A stretch of DNA of 64,000 nt from Posidonia oceanica (lineage: Eukaryota; Streptophyta; Magnoliopsida; Alismatales; Posidoniaceae): contig JAZBRS010000044.1 of NCBI GenBank assembly GCA_037176725.1, positions 1,240,001 through 1,304,000 on the forward strand, read 5' to 3'. The translations under genes and the position numbers were made by a program. The notes beneath the pieces were generated by a model. That model did not search any database. It was not told the origin of the DNA and worked only from the letters and a program-made list of their open reading frames with translations. The stretch's first letter is position 1. Each line of letters opens with the position of its first letter. Below are positions 60,040 to 64,000 of the stretch, in pieces.

Positions 60040-60340
60040 CCATAGGGGAGGAGGAAGAAGAAGAGGAGGAAGGGGAGGGAAGGGGGAGTGGGGACGAGAG
60101 AGTGGAGGGAGGAGGAGATGGAGGTGGGGAGAGGGGGGAAGAGTGTGCTGCCACGGCCGGGGTTAGGGCACAGTGCGGAGGAGAGGGAGGAGGGAGGGGA
60201 ACGGGTAAGGAAGAGGGAGAGGCACGCATGAGGGGCAGGGCACGAGTGAGGGATGAGGAGGGGGAAAGAGAGAGGGAGGGAGAGAGAGAGAGGAAGAGAG
60301 AGAGAGAGGGAGAGGAAAGAGAGAGAAAGGAAGAGAAAAT
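60040..60340. repeat. GA-rich low-complexity tract
   Basis: Runs of GAGAGGGA, GGAGGA and GAAGAG type. Open frames rich in Arg/Glu/Gly, or Ser/Leu/Pro on the other strand, are compositional. Confidence 0.9.
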
Positions 60341-60514
60341 CAAGGACCAGACCACAATCTGTCCCCCCAACCACCACAAGTGGGGCCAAAGGAAACCAAA
60401 AGTGGGTCCACGAACAGCCACAAGTGGGGCCCACAAGGCCAGTAACACCCGTCTACAGCCAAGGAATTCATTAAAATGCCAGAATACAAGGAAAATGAAT
60501 TCCCAGGTGTTACA

Positions 60515-61382
60515 AGAATATTTTATGACTTTAATGTCTACATGGAACATATCAAGGTTGCCATGGCTATAGGCTGATGTTCTACAAATATGTGAAAATA
60601 ACAAGTATGTTAGAAAGTTTAGCCTTTGTAGGCTAATGTGTCTTCTTTTCTAGCAACTCTAAAAGATTTTGTATAACTCAAAAGAATCCAAATAGCAAGC
60701 AAGGAACAAAGGACTTTAGTAAGATGATGAGATAGAATAAACAAAAATAAAAGCACAGACTTACAAAAAGGACAAAATCCAAATCCTTAATACTGAAGTA
60801 ATACTCATCAAAATACCAAATAGTAGTCTTAACATTATCGATGCTAATATTGAATGTAAACATGACTAAATTAAGCCAATCAGGAGAAAACTAAATAGTT
60901 GTCTAGCAAATAAGTCAAGTTAATAGTGAAGGTTTGGTAATGGTTTTCTACACAAATCAGTCCAATATTGAATCATGGGAAATTTATCAAATATGTTGAT
61001 GATAGTGAAACACATCAGAATATAAGAAATCCTTACCTGTTAAGTATAAAGCTTCACATATATTTCATGGAAATAAAGAAAATAATCGGAAGAGATTAAG
61101 AGTTTTGACACTGGCCATCTCATTAATTGTAGCAATGAGAAGAGGTTGAAGTTATACTAGGCTTTCCTTGGAAGAAAAAATGAGCAAAATGATAAATGTT
61201 TACTTGATTAAGAATGTGACAAAAGCAACAAGGTAAAAATGAATAAGGATGGCAATTTCTAACCTAACTCGCGAACCTAACACGTCAACTTGACATTTGG
61301 ATAGGTTAGAGTTAGGCTGAAATGAATTTTGTCTAGAAATAGGTCAATCCGTTTGACTCATTTAATAAATGGGTTGAATATG
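60515..61382. other. AT-rich stretch, no gene seen
   Basis: I see no coding frame, RNA gene or LTR. The last 130 bp (from about 61245, GGATGGCAATTTCTAACC onward) resemble the kind of GGATGGCAA…AACCTAAC sequence found at ends of non-autonomous DNA transposons, but no terminal repeat pair is visible in the window. Confidence 0.5.
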
Positions 61383-63653
61383 TGTAGACACTCCATTTTG
61401 ATTGCCTGGAAGATGGTGGACCCTCCTGCAAGCTCGCTCGGACTCTGGGATGGCTCTTTCCACTCAAACCCCATCTAAACCCTAAAACCCACCTAAACCC
61501 ATCCTAAAACATCACCAAACTTCAACCTAAACTTTAACCCAAGTTTCAAACCAAAGCAAAGCCCAACCTAAGCCTTTCTCCTCTTGGACTTGTTGGACGC
61601 ACTCTGTGCCAGCGTCCAACGAGTCGGGAGTTGCAGCGGCAACCGCCACCTCTAGCTCACATCTTCTGTCCTTCCTCCCGCCCAGACCGCACTTACTAGT
61701 CGTCCTCTCACCCCACTACAACCACCCGCTAGGTGCCTAGCCCACTTACTCCCTGCCACTGCGTCCCTTCCTCCGCTGGTGGGTCTTCAACTCACCTCAC
61801 TCTCATTGCCACCGCCGCTTGCCACAACGACTTTGGCCACCTTCGGACAAGCCACACTAACTCTCTTGACATCCCTCGTGGCCTCCCCACTCACCATGAC
61901 CCCTGCCATTGCCTGCCAAAGCCAGTCCAACCTCTGCAACCTCCGCTGCCAATGTCAGAGCAACCCAAACAAAACCAGCACTTCACCGCCATTTGCAGAC
62001 CACCACACCCAGTTGTGAGAGAATTGAGTGCCTCCCAGACCTCGAGTGAACTCCCACGATTGCTCCCAAGCCTTCAGCCTTCACTCCCGAGCTTCCCTCG
62101 TACCCAAAGAGCTCGCCGGAGTTCACTGGCTACCTCCTTCCGCAGCACCAGTGAGGAGTGCAAACACACCTCTGCAGGCCGCAACCAGGTAGGCTTTCTT
62201 CACCTCTAGCTTGTACATGCATGTGGTAGTATAGCTAGCTAGTTTTTACGTGTCCTAGCACAGCACACACACACCCTCGCCTTGGCTTTTCGGCCGCGAG
62301 GAGGAGGAGGTGGGTGGACCACCCACCCATTTCTGGCGTCGAGCATATGGACATGCTCGTCATCACTCATTCTTGCTTCCTAGCAAGTTAGTTTGGGATT
62401 TTTGGCTGATTTGGCCACTGATCTTGGCCGGGGAACTTCCCGACCTGTTGGACGCACATGCTGGTGCGTCCAACGTTGGACGTGCCCTGAGGCAGCGTCC
62501 AACAACCCTGTAGGTCATTTATTTTATTTTGCTTCCTTTTACTTCCAAGTTGCTATGCATTAGTGTATCTCTGTGAGTTTGCTTTATATGCTTCCTTTCA
62601 TGCTTACAGATGCTATGGCATGTTTTATATCAAGTTTTGATCCTAGTTTGGATCCATATTTCATGCTTCAGATTATTATGCTGTTTGCCTATGTTGGACG
62701 CTGGAGCACACCGCGTCCAACGTTGGACGCTGGTGTGTCCAGCGTCCTATTGCTCTGTGTGTTTACACTTGCTGCCATGCTTGAGTGCTATTTCCTTTCG
62801 AGTTAAATACTTGCTCCATGCATGTGCAGTGGTGTTTGGCCTCCACGGCAACTATGTTTAAGTTTGCAAGTTCCTTTTCAAGTTGCATGTTGATTTACAT
62901 GGGTATTTGTTCCCTTATTTCCTTATGCATGCTTCTTGAGATGTCCTATATGGAATACTTGCTTGATCTATGATGCATGCCTTGGTTTAGCCCGCTTTCA
63001 ATAGCTTGCATGCATATTTAAGTGGTCTCTAAGCTCAGTTCTTCTTTGCAGCTTGTTATGCCTCTTTTATGTGTTGGACACAAGTACACTCTGCGTCCTA
63101 TGTTGGACGCAGATGCTCTTGCTTTAACGCTTGCATGATGCTGTTATTTCTCATGCCTACTTAATCCATGCTTGCATGTTTGTGCTTAGCCCTCTCAGCA
63201 ACAGTTGTCAAGCTTTCATGGCTTTTTATCATGGGTTTATGCAGGTTTTCGATGTCTTTGGCCTTCCAGTGTGTTGGACGCGGGTACTGCTGGCATCCTA
63301 CATAGGATGCAGGTGGTGCTTGCGTCCTACACTCTAGTTGTGTCTTTCCTTATACATGCTTTGTAGATGCTTTCCTTTTTTGATTTTTACTTGATCCATG
63401 TGTGTATGCTTAGTTGTGGCTTGTTTACAGTAACTTTAATGCATGCCTCTTTGTCATTTCATCGCTTTGCATGGAGTTTTTTGCTGCATCTCTGTGTGCT
63501 GTGTGTTGGATGCAAAAGGCTCCAGCGTCCAACATTGGACATTATGTTTTCTGGCGTCCAATACCATCCTCTATTTCAGTTGGCTTTGTGTCTGTGCATG
63601 TCTCCAGATTTCCTTTGGCTATTTACCCTGATTGCTTTGCTTGATATACACGC
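61383..63653 (+). mobile_element. E: third B-like LTR, incomplete
   Basis: It starts TGTAGACACTCCATTTTGAT, close to the B LTR start, and carries GTTGGACGC modules and a donor-like CCAG/GTAGG (about 62189), in the same order as B. It is cut at 63654 by inverted C3. Its 3' end, and whether it is a solo LTR or part of an element, lie beyond the window. Confidence 0.8.
61592..63560 (+). repeat. Palindromic modules in E LTR
   Basis: Modules at 61592-61620, 62447-62503, 62693-62750, about 63073-63114, 63273-63330 and about 63504-63560. Arms are more diverged than in B, for example ATAGGATGC with GCGTCCTAC at 63302-63330. A separate palindrome GGTGGGTGGACCACCCACC is near 62309-62328. Confidence 0.85.
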
Positions 63654-64000
63654 TATAGTAATCCCGGTGTTTAGATCGTCCATGCACACTGCCAGAAGCT
63701 CGCGTGCATCGATCGGAATCAGGCTCACTATAAGCGGCTATGTCTGAGGAGGAGAGTTCAACTCGAAAACACTTAAAACAGAGGAGAAAAGATAAGAAAA
63801 AAAGGAGGAGATTGTTGGGGGTTTTAACAGGAGCTGGGATAGGAAGGGAAGCGCGTAGTGGATTTCAAAATCCACTGGCGGGAGCAGCAACGAGGACGGC
63901 CGGTGAGAGGACTGGCATTTAATGCCCCCCCGGAGAAGTCGCTGAGAGCTGAGAGAGGAGGAGATGAGCTGTTGGTCGATGGGATCGAGAGGGAAGAGAG
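63654..64000 (-). mobile_element. C3: inverted, internally deleted family C LTR
   Basis: 63654-63806 matches the reverse complement of the C2 end (48905-49054), and 63858-64000 matches the reverse complement of about 44870-45036 of C2. The roughly 3.85 kb between them are missing. The terminal TG reads TA, one transition away. It continues past the window edge. Confidence 0.85.

Larger units (their letters stand above)
57734..60514 (-). mobile_element. D: Del/Tekay-like LTR
   Basis: On the minus strand it starts TGTAACACCTGGGAATTC and ends GGTGTCGTGACA, the terminal pattern I associate with plant Del/Tekay LTRs. Length 2,781 bp. It is non-coding, with a GA-rich tract (60040-60340) and palindromic GGTCGACCGA words (59115-59280). 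The flanks ATATC (left) and AGAAT (right) do not match, so a clean solo LTR is not supported; one side may have been deleted or rearranged. Confidence 0.6.

Noticed and set aside
59832..60604. Ser/Leu/Pro-rich or Arg/Glu-rich open frames
   Set aside because: Products of the GA-rich low-complexity tract in the D LTR.
1..64000. tRNA, rRNA or snoRNA genes
   Set aside because: No cloverleaf or conserved rRNA words were seen by eye on either strand; only tRNA-complementary primer sites are present.

Overview
The window looks like gene-poor nuclear heterochromatin of a flowering plant. Nearly all of it is LTR retrotransposons of the Ty3/gypsy type, Tat/Ogre-like: dual RNase H domains, a degenerate G-patch after the protease, LTRs of 1.6 to 5.9 kb, a tRNA-Arg-like primer site and an element of about 22 kb. 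I found no host protein-coding gene, tRNA, rRNA or CRISPR array. The species cannot be named from the sequence.

The layout is a three-level nest resolved by exact 5-bp target duplications. The oldest layer, family A (minus strand), runs from before position 1 to 57154: integrase and second RNase H at 120-1904, reverse transcriptase, RNase H and a protease with G-patch at 19827-23420, a second, separate protease and gag at 51467-54210, leader at 54211-55561, and an LTR at 55584-57154. It is split by two insertions of family B (plus strand). B1 (1905-19826, TSD CCTGT) is a deletion derivative with two 3.3-kb LTRs, a broken gag and no pol. B2 (23421-51466, TSD GTGGC) is a 22.1-kb Ogre-like element with gag, protease, RT, two RNase H domains and integrase, followed by an extra ORF resembling the plant mobile domain/DUF7745 group. 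Each B element has one LTR split by a solo LTR of family C: C1 at 4861-10658 (TSD CTAGC) and C2 at 43146-49054 (TSD GTCTC).

To the right of A lie a short piece that looks like the 3' end of another A copy (57155-57733), a Del/Tekay-like LTR (D, 57734-60514), an AT-rich stretch with no assignable content (60515-61382), a third B-like LTR (E, 61383-63653), and an inverted, internally deleted C LTR (63654-64000).

The genes that can be read are retrotransposon polyproteins: gag for the particle, aspartic protease for maturation, RT plus RNase H for cDNA synthesis, integrase for insertion. None is intact. In B2 pol the frame is kept for about 4.8 kb, and the stops read are single-transition codons such as CAG to TAG and TGG to TAG/TGA.

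The most unusual points are two complete aspartic protease domains in family A, the extra ORF downstream of integrase in B2, LTRs carrying repeated palindromic modules built from GTTGGACGC arms with compensatory changes between copies, and a roughly 1.6-kb array of about 27 small hairpins near the 3' end of B2. Other families (A, D) carry their own, unrelated palindromic words.
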